Shown here: positions 8,766 through 16,589 of the stretch, in pieces
How the letters are laid out: each line of letters opens with the position of its first letter
Numbering within the stretch: the first letter of the stretch is position 1
Source of the DNA: Aeromicrobium sp.
GTDB lineage: Bacteria > Actinomycetota > Actinomycetes > Propionibacteriales > Nocardioidaceae
DNA: 33,264 nucleotides
Reading direction: 5' to 3'
NCBI GenBank assembly: GCA_025965175.1
Contig: JAOPXL010000230.1
Location: 1-33,264 of the forward strand
Position numbers and translations under genes: made by a program
Notes under the pieces: model-generated
What the model saw: only the letters and a program-made list of their open reading frames with translations
Told to the model about the DNA's origin: nothing
Databases searched by the model: none

Positions 8766-9598
8766 CCACGGCACGCGTGCGCGCGCATCGCCGGCTGCAG
8801 GCGTTCCGCGTCGTGGTGCTCACCGTCCTGGGCCTGTTCTTCCTGGTCCCGCTGGGCTCGATGGCCGCCTACAGCGTCCGGGTGCCGGCCGGCGGGCGCA
8901 CTCTCGACTTCTGGAGACAGCTCGGCCAGGACCCCGATCTGCGGGGCGCCATCGTGACGTCGTTGGAGCTCTCGTTGCTGACGGTCGTCCTGATGCTGGT
9001 GCTCCTGGTGCCCACCATGGTCTGGGTCCGGCTGCGGGTTCCCGGCATGTCGCGGATCGTCGAGTTCCTGTGCCTGCTGCCGCTGACGATCCCCGCGATC
9101 GTCCTGGTGGTGGGACTCAAGGGTGTCTACGCCTGGGTGACCTACTTCCTGGGCGACTCGAGCCTCACCCTGACCTTCGCGTACGTCGTGCTGGTGCTGC
9201 CGTACGCCTACCGCTCGATCGACGCCGGCCTGGCGTCGATCGACGTCGTCACGTTGTCCGAGGCCGCCCGGGGTCTCGGCGCCGGCTGGTTCACCGTCAT
9301 CACCCGGATCATCGTGCCCAACATCGGGGCTGCGCTGCTGTCGGCGGCCTTCATCTCGGTGGCCCTCGTGCTCGGTGAGTTCACCCTCGCCTCGCTGCTG
9401 AGCTACACCAACCTGCAGGTCGTCATCAACCTGCTGGGCAAGAGCGACAGCCAGACGTCGGTCGCGGCCTCCCTGGCGTCCTTGGTGTTCGCCTTCGTGC
9501 TGCTGATCCTGCTGTCCCTGGTGGGCCGGCGGCGTGGCGCACGCCGCACCGCGCCGGCCCTCGACCTGATGGCACCACCCGTTGCGAAAGAAGGATGA
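8762..9598 (+). CDS. ABC transporter permease
   Basis: Multiple TM segments; EAARGLGAGWFTVITRIIVPNIGAAL; ATGA overlap with the upstream gene. Confidence 0.9.
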   Translation: MTTARVRAHRRLQAFRVVVLTVLGLFFLVPLGSMAAYSVRVPAGGRTLDFWRQLGQDPDLRGAIVTSLELSLLTVVLMLVLLVPTMVWVRLRVPGMSRIVEFLCLLPLTIPAIVLVVGLKGVYAWVTYFLGDSSLTLTFAYVVLVLPYAYRSIDAGLASIDVVTLSEAARGLGAGWFTVITRIIVPNIGAALLSAAFISVALVLGEFTLASLLSYTNLQVVINLLGKSDSQTSVAASLASLVFAFVLLILLSLVGRRRGARRTAPALDLMAPPVAKEG

Positions 9599-9601
9599 GT
9601 C

Positions 9602-10666
9602 ATGATCGCCACGTCGACCGGCGCGCGGGAGGGCCTCGAGGTACGTCTGGAGGACCTGCGACGCAGATTCGGGACCGTCACCGCGCTGGACGGGTTGTCC
9701 TTGACCCTTGCCCCCGGTGAGCTGGTGGCTCTGCTGGGTCCTTCCGGCTGCGGGAAGACGACGGCGTTGCGCATCGTCGCCGGACTCGACGAGCCCGACA
9801 GTGGTCGCGTCGTGGTGGGCGACCGTGACGTCACGGACGTGTCGGCCAACAAGCGCGACATGGGCATGGTGTTCCAGGCGTACAGCCTGTTCCCGCACAT
9901 GACGGCCCAGCAGAACGTCGAGTTCGGCCTCAAGCTGCGGGGGCACGACTCGACGCGACGCCGGGCCCGGGCCGGTGAGGTGCTGGACCTGGTCGGGCTG
10001 TCGTCGCAGAAGGACAAGTACGCCGGACAGATGTCCGGGGGGCAGCAGCAGCGTGTGGCGCTGGCGCGTGCACTCGCCATCGAGCCGTCGGTGCTGCTCC
10101 TGGACGAGCCGCTGTCGGCCCTGGACGCGAAGGTGCGGGCGCAGCTGCGCGACGAGATCCGACGGGTCCAGCTGGAGGTGGGTACGACGACCCTGTTCGT
10201 CACCCACGACCAGGAGGAGGCGCTGGCGATCGCGGACCGGGTCGGCGTCATGAGCCAAGGCAGGCTCGAACAGCTCGACGCCCCGGAGGCGCTCTACTCG
10301 AGGCCGGGCAGTGCCTTCGTCGCCTCGTTCGTCGGGCTCATGAACCGCGTCCCGTGCGAGGTGCAGGGCGGACGTGCCACGTTGCTCGGGACGTCGGTCA
10401 CCACGCTCGACGGGTCCGTCCACGGCGGACGCGGCGTCGCACTCGTGCGCCCCGAGCAGGTGCAGGTGGCCGCTGGCGGGGACGACGCCACCGTCGTCCA
10501 CATCAGCTTCCTCGGCTCGTTCTCGAGGGTCACGGCACGACTCGTCGAGGGCACGGAGCTGATCGTGCAGACACCGTCCGCGACCGTGCAGGACCTGCGG
10601 ATCGGGGACCGCGTGGGGCTGAGCCTGCTCGCGGACGATCTGCTGGTCTCGGCCACGACGGACTGA
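9602..10666 (+). CDS. ABC transporter ATP-binding protein (PotA-like)
   Basis: Walker A GPSGCGKTT, signature MSGGQQQRVALARAL, Walker B LLLDEPLSALD, C-terminal TOBE-like region. Confidence 0.95.
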   Translation: MIATSTGAREGLEVRLEDLRRRFGTVTALDGLSLTLAPGELVALLGPSGCGKTTALRIVAGLDEPDSGRVVVGDRDVTDVSANKRDMGMVFQAYSLFPHMTAQQNVEFGLKLRGHDSTRRRARAGEVLDLVGLSSQKDKYAGQMSGGQQQRVALARALAIEPSVLLLDEPLSALDAKVRAQLRDEIRRVQLEVGTTTLFVTHDQEEALAIADRVGVMSQGRLEQLDAPEALYSRPGSAFVASFVGLMNRVPCEVQGGRATLLGTSVTTLDGSVHGGRGVALVRPEQVQVAAGGDDATVVHISFLGSFSRVTARLVEGTELIVQTPSATVQDLRIGDRVGLSLLADDLLVSATTD

Positions 10667-10676
10667 GCCCTCGAGG

Positions 10677-11585
10677 TCAGTCGCTCCTGCTGATGGCCAC
10701 CAGCTCGTGCAGCGGCACCGGGTTGTCCCGCGTGGCGCGGCAGGTGAGCTGGAGCTGGTAGGCGCCGGGCGCCGTGCGGACCTGCACCGCCCACCGGACG
10801 CCGTCGACCTCGAAGACTGCGTCGGTCAGGCCGGCGCTGATCCGGCGCGACACGAGTCGTACGGAGTCCATCCGGGCCTCGCCGAGCTCCCGTCGCAGCG
10901 CTATCTCCGCGAACTGGACCGGCATCGCATACGACGAACGTCCGCGCAGATGGTCGAGGTCGAGCTCGTCGGCAGCGAGGCGATCGGCGATCGCAAGCGA
11001 GGACGCGGCGTCGAGGCGTCCGTAGTACAGCCCCTCGGGGAGCACCAGCATGTTGCCCGCGAACCGGTCGCCCCCGATGTGCGACACCTCCCAGGTGTCG
11101 TCCGGGTGGGTCGCCGCCAGGGCCGCAGCGACCGGACGACCGCGTTCGGCGCAGCACGCGTCGTGGCGACCGTGCGTGCAGACGCACAACAGTCTTCCGT
11201 CGAACGGCGTCAGGCCGGGGGAGCGGCCCGCGCCCAACGCGACCAGGTCGAGGGCGAGCAGCTGGTGGGGATCGGTCAGCACCGTGGTCTGCATCCAAGG
11301 ACGGGAAGGGTGCGCGAATGCCGCGAAAACCCGGATTCCCTCCGGATGGGTGCTGCGGTCGGGCCGGCGCACGAGCAGTGGCCGGACCCGCGCCGAGGCG
11401 GCCGCGCGGAGCACAGCCTCGCCCAGCCCGTCAGGCAGCCGGGCGTCGCGCAGCGCGTTGACGCCCCACGGTCCGGGGTGCTCGACCAGCAGGAACGCGC
11501 GTACGTTCGACGCCGTGCCGGTGGCGGGTTCCTCGCGCCGCTGGCTGGTGGTGGCGCAGCGGAACGCGGGGTCGCGCGAGGTCAC
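10677..11585 (-). CDS. Suc_Fer-like (sucrase/ferredoxin-like) thioredoxin-fold [2Fe-2S] protein
   Basis: LCVCTHGRHDACCAERGRPVAAAL...WEVSHIGGDRFAGNMLVLPEGLYYGRL matches Suc_Fer-like family motifs. Confidence 0.85.
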   Translation of the reverse strand: MTSRDPAFRCATTSQRREEPATGTASNVRAFLLVEHPGPWGVNALRDARLPDGLGEAVLRAAASARVRPLLVRRPDRSTHPEGIRVFAAFAHPSRPWMQTTVLTDPHQLLALDLVALGAGRSPGLTPFDGRLLCVCTHGRHDACCAERGRPVAAALAATHPDDTWEVSHIGGDRFAGNMLVLPEGLYYGRLDAASSLAIADRLAADELDLDHLRGRSSYAMPVQFAEIALRRELGEARMDSVRLVSRRISAGLTDAVFEVDGVRWAVQVRTAPGAYQLQLTCRATRDNPVPLHELVAISRSD

Positions 11586-12709
11586 CGGACGACCTCGAGC
11601 AATCCTTCCCGGACGAGGCGGCGGCAGAGCACGAGCCGGCTCTGCGGGTCGAGAGTGTCGGCCAGATCGGCAGCAGTGAGCTCGTCGCGTGTGCGCAGCT
11701 CGTCCAGGGCCGGCCGCAGCCAGCCGGGCATGTCGAGGGAGCGGTCACCCAGCAGCACCTCGACCCTGTCGCCACGCGCGATCAGCACGCACGGATGACC
11801 GGGCCGGCGGCGCAGCTGCGTGTCGTCGGCGATCGAGTCAGCGGACAGGACGTCGTGCAGCCCCCCTGCGAGGCGGGGGCTGCGGGTCGTGAGGAACCGA
11901 CGGATCTCGGTCTCGACCGCCGTGCCCGCGTCGACCTCGCGGATCTGAGCGGCCAGCGACTCGAGCTGGTGGGCGAGCTCGTCGGCGAGCGGTCGGGGAT
12001 CGTCGAGATATCCGGCCGGCAGGTGCTGGTCGGGCACCGCTGCGACGAGGTCGGCGACGCTGCGCTCCAGCAGACCGCGCCACGTGAGCTGGTTGATGCC
12101 GATCGTGACGTGCAGCGAGACGGTGTCCTGCGCACGCGCGGCGTGCGGGGTGCCGGTGGGCAGGTACATCGACAGCCCGGGCTCCAGGAGCACGTCCTCG
12201 GCCCCGTCGGGGCCGTGGACCTCCCACTGCTTCGAGCCGGCGGTCTGGAACACGAACACGTCGTGGGTGTCCGAGTGCACCGCGAAACCCTGGGCGCCGG
12301 GCGGGGTGAGGTAGGCGTTGGCCTGGCACGGGTGCCCGAGCTCGAGCTCGAGCTCGGCGACCAGCCGGGTGATCGGCAGCCAGTAGCGGTGCAGTCCCTG
12401 GAGGACGATCGTGGCGCCCCCCTCGAACAGGGCCAGCGCCTTGCGGGAGTCCACCAGGCCGGTCAGCGGCTTGCCGGCGAGGGTCGCCCCGCGGGTGTAG
12501 GAGGACTCGGGCAGCACGGCCCCGTCCTGGGCCAGCCGGATGGACGGGGTACGGATCGCGGAGGACGTGAGCAGCGTGTCGATGTCGTCCAACGACAGCA
12601 GGGCGAGCAGCTCAGGATCGGCGCGGTGCAGGTGCACCCGCGACGCCCAGACCTTCGTCAGGAAGGTCTGGGCGTCCCCGCTGAGCAGGTCGAGCGCGGA
12701 GTTGGGCAC
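11582..12709 (-). CDS. Cupin_4/JmjC-type 2-oxoglutarate-dependent oxygenase (ROX family-like)
   Basis: HSDTHDVFVFQTAGSKQWEVHGP with downstream TPHAARAQ..SLHVTIGI, the HxD...H arrangement of ROX enzymes; GTG start; ATGA-type overlap with the Suc_Fer-like gene. Confidence 0.85.
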   Translation of the reverse strand: MPNSALDLLSGDAQTFLTKVWASRVHLHRADPELLALLSLDDIDTLLTSSAIRTPSIRLAQDGAVLPESSYTRGATLAGKPLTGLVDSRKALALFEGGATIVLQGLHRYWLPITRLVAELELELGHPCQANAYLTPPGAQGFAVHSDTHDVFVFQTAGSKQWEVHGPDGAEDVLLEPGLSMYLPTGTPHAARAQDTVSLHVTIGINQLTWRGLLERSVADLVAAVPDQHLPAGYLDDPRPLADELAHQLESLAAQIREVDAGTAVETEIRRFLTTRSPRLAGGLHDVLSADSIADDTQLRRRPGHPCVLIARGDRVEVLLGDRSLDMPGWLRPALDELRTRDELTAADLADTLDPQSRLVLCRRLVREGLLEVVR

Positions 12710-12711
12710 GG

Positions 12712-12957
12712 TCAGGACGCGTCGCCGTCCGTGGTGTCCTTGGCGTCGCCGTCGGTGCCGTCGGAGTCCGCCCCGTCGCCGTCGGTGCCGTCGGAGTCCG
12801 TGGTGTCGCCGTCGGTCGTGTCCGTGGCGTCGCCATCGGTGCCGTCGGCGTCACCGCCGTCCGTGCCGTCGGCGTCGCCTCCGGGAGCCGGCGTGCCGCC
12901 TGCCGGGCTGCTGGTGATGTCGTCGTCGTTGAGCGGCTCTTCGGGGGTGGTCGTCAT
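12712..12957 (-). CDS. 81-aa Asp/Gly/Thr-rich repeat peptide (candidate precursor/substrate of the adjacent oxygenase)
   Basis: MTTTPEEPLNDDDITSSPAGGTPAPGG followed by six [TG]TDG[GD] units; strong RBS AGGAGG upstream; stop codon 2 nt before the oxygenase GTG start. Confidence 0.75.
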   Translation of the reverse strand: MTTTPEEPLNDDDITSSPAGGTPAPGGDADGTDGGDADGTDGDATDTTDGDTTDSDGTDGDGADSDGTDGDAKDTTDGDAS

Positions 12958-13066
12958 ACGTCCTCCTGGGTGCGAAGTGGCTGACCGCCCCGGACGGGCG
13001 GCTCCTACAGTCTGCTGCCACGTCCGTGGCCCGACAAGCGGGGAGTGACAGATCTTCGGCGGGGCT

Positions 13067-13089
13067 CCCTCGCCCGTAGTGGGTGAGGG
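13067..13089. promoter_or_regulatory. Inverted repeat CCCTCGCCC-GTAGT-GGGTGAGGG in the divergent intergenic region
   Basis: 8 of 9 bp complementary arms between the peptide gene (minus) and MFS gene (plus). Confidence 0.35.
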
Positions 13090-13160
13090 CTGCCGCGGCG
13101 TGGATCCCTAGCGTGGTGAGCGTGGCGCGGTCGTGGGTCGTCACGCGGAGAGGTAGGCGC

Positions 13161-14663
13161 ATGAGCGATGTCGCACAGATCAGCACCGGGGCGCGTGGCG
13201 TCCTGGTCGTCACGTGCATCTCGACGCTGGTCGTCAACGCGAACACCTCGGCGGTCAGCATCCTCCTGCCGGCCATCTCGAGGGACACTGGCACCTCGGT
13301 CGCGACGCTGCAGTGGGCGGTGACCGGCTACTCGCTCGTCGGCGCCGCCGTCATCGTGACCGCGGGGTCGCTGGGCGACGTCTTCGGGCGCAAGCGGGTC
13401 TTCCAGCTGGGCCTGCTCCTGTTCGTCGGGTCGTGCCTGATGATCGCGCTGGCGGGATCAGGCGGCATGGTGATCGCCGGGCGCGTCATCCAGGGCGCGG
13501 CCGGGGCGACGATCCTCGCGTGTGGTCTCAGCCTCCTGACGGTCGCCAACGACGATGACTCGCAGCTGCGGTCGGTGTCCCTGTGGGGCGCCGCCGCGGC
13601 CGTCGGTGCTGCCGCCGGGCCGTTGCTGGGCGGGGTGCTCGTCGACCTCACCGGATGGCAGGGACTGTTCTGGGTCGACGCCGGCGTGGCGGTCGTCTGC
13701 ATCTTCATGACGTCGGCGACCGTTTCCGAGTCCAGGGACCCGGACCGTCCCGAGACGATTGACTACGCCGGCACGTTGCTCATCGCACTGGTGCTGACGC
13801 CCCTGATCCTCGGGGTCTCCAAGAGCGGTGACTGGGGATGGTTCTCGGTCGCCACCCTGGGCTGCTTCGCGATCACGATCGCGGCCGCGATGGGGTTCGT
13901 CGTTGTCGAGCAGAAGGTCGCGGTGCCACTGCTGGACCTGGCCCTCCTGCGCAACCGGGTCCTGGTCGGCTCGACCATCGCGATCCTGATCGGTGCCGGC
14001 ACGATCAACGGGCTGATGTACCTGCTCAGCCTGTACTTCCAGGACCCCTCCTCCCTCGGCTTCAGCCCGCTCGAGGCCGGCCTGGCAACGCTGCCAGCCA
14101 CGGTTGGCCTGGTCGTGGTGGCGCCGCTGGTGCCGCGTCTGGCGGTGCGGATCGGTGGCCGGCAGACGGTCTGTGCCGGCTTCATCCTCACGACGATCGG
14201 CTTCGTGGTCGTCGGGCTGGTCGACGCATCGTGGACGTACGGTGCGTTCCTGCTCCCGCTGGTCGCCATCGCGGTGGGCATGGGCCTGTCCAACGGTCCT
14301 GCGTCGTCGGCCGCGACAGCCTCCGTCCCGGAGAACCAGGTCGGCGGCGCCTCCGGTGTCTCCAACATGGCGCGGTACGTCGGCGCGGCCGTCGCGACCG
14401 CGCTGGCGGCCACGATCTACGGCACCGTGATCGGCAACCAGACCGACGACGGCGCTGCGAAGGGGGACGCGCTCGCGTCCGGGCTCGCTGCGGCCTCCTG
14501 GCTGATGGTCGTCTTCAGCGTCCTGGGTGTCCTGATGGCCGTCGCGATGGGCAGGCACCGCCCCGCGAAGGGGACCCTGGATGACGCTGCCGCTGCGGTG
14601 GCCGCGCACACGTACACCCTGCCGACCTCCGCCACGGCCGGCCGGTCCGGCTCACGAGGCTGA
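13161..14663 (+). CDS. MFS transporter, DHA2 (EmrB/QacA-like) 14-TMS drug:H+ antiporter
   Basis: WAVTGYSLVGAAVIVTAGSLGDVFGRKRVFQLGLLLF and related DHA2 motifs; RBS GGAGAGG. Confidence 0.9.
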   Translation: MSDVAQISTGARGVLVVTCISTLVVNANTSAVSILLPAISRDTGTSVATLQWAVTGYSLVGAAVIVTAGSLGDVFGRKRVFQLGLLLFVGSCLMIALAGSGGMVIAGRVIQGAAGATILACGLSLLTVANDDDSQLRSVSLWGAAAAVGAAAGPLLGGVLVDLTGWQGLFWVDAGVAVVCIFMTSATVSESRDPDRPETIDYAGTLLIALVLTPLILGVSKSGDWGWFSVATLGCFAITIAAAMGFVVVEQKVAVPLLDLALLRNRVLVGSTIAILIGAGTINGLMYLLSLYFQDPSSLGFSPLEAGLATLPATVGLVVVAPLVPRLAVRIGGRQTVCAGFILTTIGFVVVGLVDASWTYGAFLLPLVAIAVGMGLSNGPASSAATASVPENQVGGASGVSNMARYVGAAVATALAATIYGTVIGNQTDDGAAKGDALASGLAAASWLMVVFSVLGVLMAVAMGRHRPAKGTLDDAAAAVAAHTYTLPTSATAGRSGSRG

Positions 14664-14692
14664 GCCACGACGCACGCACCGGGAGGCGGCGT

Positions 14693-15286
14693 TCAGGCCA
14701 GTCGCTGCGCCAGACCGTCGAGATGCGTGTCGAGGTGTCGTTGGTACCAGCCACGGCCCGCCCACTTCTCGGGGTCCTCGAACCCCGGGATCGTGTGCTC
14801 GGGCACGTCCTGCTCGGTGGCCAGGTTGTGCATGCGCGTCGCATCGATCGAGCAGTTGAGCACCAGGGTCCGGATGAAATCGATCGCCGCCGTGGCATCG
14901 ACCAGGTCGAGCCCGTGCCCGACGAGCGACTCGACGTGGGGAGTGAGCTTCTCCACGAAGCCGGGGGAGACGTTGCGGGCGGTCACGGCCGCGACGTCGT
15001 AGCCGGCGTACTGCTGGCACAACCCCCAGAGGGTCTCGCCGATCGCGGCAATCTCCTCGCGCCAGTCCAGGTCGATGGAGGGCCACGGTGCCTCCCGCGC
15101 AATCCGGTCCATGGCGAGGACGAGCAGGTGCTCACGGCTGTCGACGTAGCGGTAGAGGCCCGAGTGGGCGACGTTGAGGCGTCGGGCGATCTGCGGCATC
15201 GAGAACGTCGCGAGCCCCTCGGCCAGGACCGCGTCGATGATCTGATCGACGGAGAGCTGTCGCGGACGTCCCGGCTTGGTTCGCAT
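14693..15286 (-). CDS. TetR/AcrR family transcriptional regulator
   Basis: N-terminal HTH: IIDAVLAEGLATFSMPQIARRLNVAHSGLYRYVDSREHLLVLAMDRI. Confidence 0.9.
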   Translation of the reverse strand: MRTKPGRPRQLSVDQIIDAVLAEGLATFSMPQIARRLNVAHSGLYRYVDSREHLLVLAMDRIAREAPWPSIDLDWREEIAAIGETLWGLCQQYAGYDVAAVTARNVSPGFVEKLTPHVESLVGHGLDLVDATAAIDFIRTLVLNCSIDATRMHNLATEQDVPEHTIPGFEDPEKWAGRGWYQRHLDTHLDGLAQRLA

Positions 15287-15386
15287 CCGTTCACGATACC
15301 GAGCCGGGCGTCCTGCGGGGATCGCAGCCGGCAGAACTGCTGCCTAGCCTCGGGCCCAGCCCTGGACGGCGGCCGTCGGAATCGGG

Positions 15387-16487
15387 TCAGGGCCGCGCCT
15401 CGATCACGAGGTTGACCGGTGTCGTGGTGGCGACGCGGACCCGGCTGAAGCCGGCGTCCTCGAGCAACGACGTGAGCACGGCGGGACCGGCCTGCGGGCC
15501 CAGTGCCCGCTGCCCGGGCTGGGCGAGCGAGGAGGGCGTGCAGACCAACGTCGAGGCGCCGTAGAACACGCGCCCGATGGGATGCAGGTTGTCCTCGATG
15601 TGGTCACCGGCCATCGGCTCGACGAGCATGAATGTCCCGTCATCGGCGAGGCAGCGGCGCACCGCTCGGGCAGCGCCGTCCGGGTCGCCCATGTCGTGCA
15701 GGCAGTCGAACATCGTGACCAGGCCCGCGGCTCGGGCCGGCAGGTCGGCGGCATCGCCCACCTCGAACGTCACGCTGTCCGTCACGCCGGCCTCCTCGGC
15801 ACGGCGGCGAGCCACGACGATCGAGCCCTCGTGGTAGTCGATCCCCACGAACCGCGAGCGCGGGAAGTGCTGCGCCATGAGGATCGTAGAGGCGCCGTGC
15901 CCGCACCCGACGTCGATGACGTCGGTGCCCTGGTCGAGCTTCGCGATCATGCCCTCCATCGCCGGCAGCCAGCTGTCGACGAGGTTGGCGGCGTACCCCG
16001 GCCGGAAGAAGCGCTCCGTGCCCGTGAACAGCAGACCGTCGTGCTCGTGCCAGCCGAATCCCTGCCCGGAGCGGAACCGGTCCTCGATCGTCGGTACGTC
16101 CCGGAGTGCCGCGAGTGCCAGCTGCATGCTGCCGGTGAAGAACGCCGGGCTGTCGGGGTCGGCAAGAGCAGCCTCCTGCTCGGGCGTCATCGACCAGAGA
16201 CCCGTCTCGCGGTCGTACTCGATGTAGCCGCCGGCGGCCTGGTTGGCCAGCCAGGGGGACAGGTAGACGGGCGACGTGTCGGTGCGCTGTGCGAGCTCCT
16301 CGGTGCTGACCGGCTCGCCGCCGCGCATCGCGGCGTAGATGCCGAGCTCGTCGCCGATCACGACCAGGCCGGCGCTGATGGTGCCACCCAGGTCACCGAT
16401 GATGCGGCCGAGCAGCTCGTCGAGGCGATCGGGGTCGATCTCGCGTGCCTGCTGCTGGGTGGAGGACGGGTGGGACTGGGTGGTCAT
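15387..16487 (-). CDS. Class I SAM-dependent methyltransferase with N-terminal winged-helix domain
   Basis: DVIDVGCGHGASTILMAQHFPRSRFVGIDYHEGSI; N-terminal STEELAQRTDTSPVYLSPWLANQAAGGYIEYD. Confidence 0.88.
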   Translation of the reverse strand: MTTQSHPSSTQQQAREIDPDRLDELLGRIIGDLGGTISAGLVVIGDELGIYAAMRGGEPVSTEELAQRTDTSPVYLSPWLANQAAGGYIEYDRETGLWSMTPEQEAALADPDSPAFFTGSMQLALAALRDVPTIEDRFRSGQGFGWHEHDGLLFTGTERFFRPGYAANLVDSWLPAMEGMIAKLDQGTDVIDVGCGHGASTILMAQHFPRSRFVGIDYHEGSIVVARRRAEEAGVTDSVTFEVGDAADLPARAAGLVTMFDCLHDMGDPDGAARAVRRCLADDGTFMLVEPMAGDHIEDNLHPIGRVFYGASTLVCTPSSLAQPGQRALGPQAGPAVLTSLLEDAGFSRVRVATTTPVNLVIEARP

Positions 16488-16532
16488 GGGTGTTCCTTTC
16501 GGTAGGTCATCTCTCCACGATCGGCCGGGTCC

Positions 16533-16561
16533 GTCGACGCGGCGTCAATCGACCGTCAATC
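16533..16561 (+). promoter_or_regulatory. Direct heptamer repeats at 11-bp spacing (GTCGACG-cggc-GTCAATC-gacc-GTCAATC): candidate SARP/AfsR operator
   Basis: Two perfect GTCAATC heptamers separated by 4 bp, with a weaker third copy in register, between the divergent methyltransferase and SARP genes. Confidence 0.5.
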
Positions 16562-16589
16562 CGGGGCAGAACGGGACTATCCTGAGGAG

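Noticed and set aside
8663-10501. 612-aa minus-strand ORF, and other long antisense ORFs (7860-8774, 13458-14609, 16545-17927, 24074-25465, 25255-26583, 27112-29142, 29608-30906)
   Set aside because: Each lies opposite or out of frame with confidently identified genes, with H/R/Q/D- or S/R/T-rich composition typical of non-coding frames in high-GC DNA.
12716-12876. Short tandem DNA repeat (gtcgccgtcggtgccgtcggagtcc-like), considered as CRISPR or satellite
   Set aside because: Units are short, imperfect and in codon register with the D/G/T-repeat peptide; no unique spacers of constant length.
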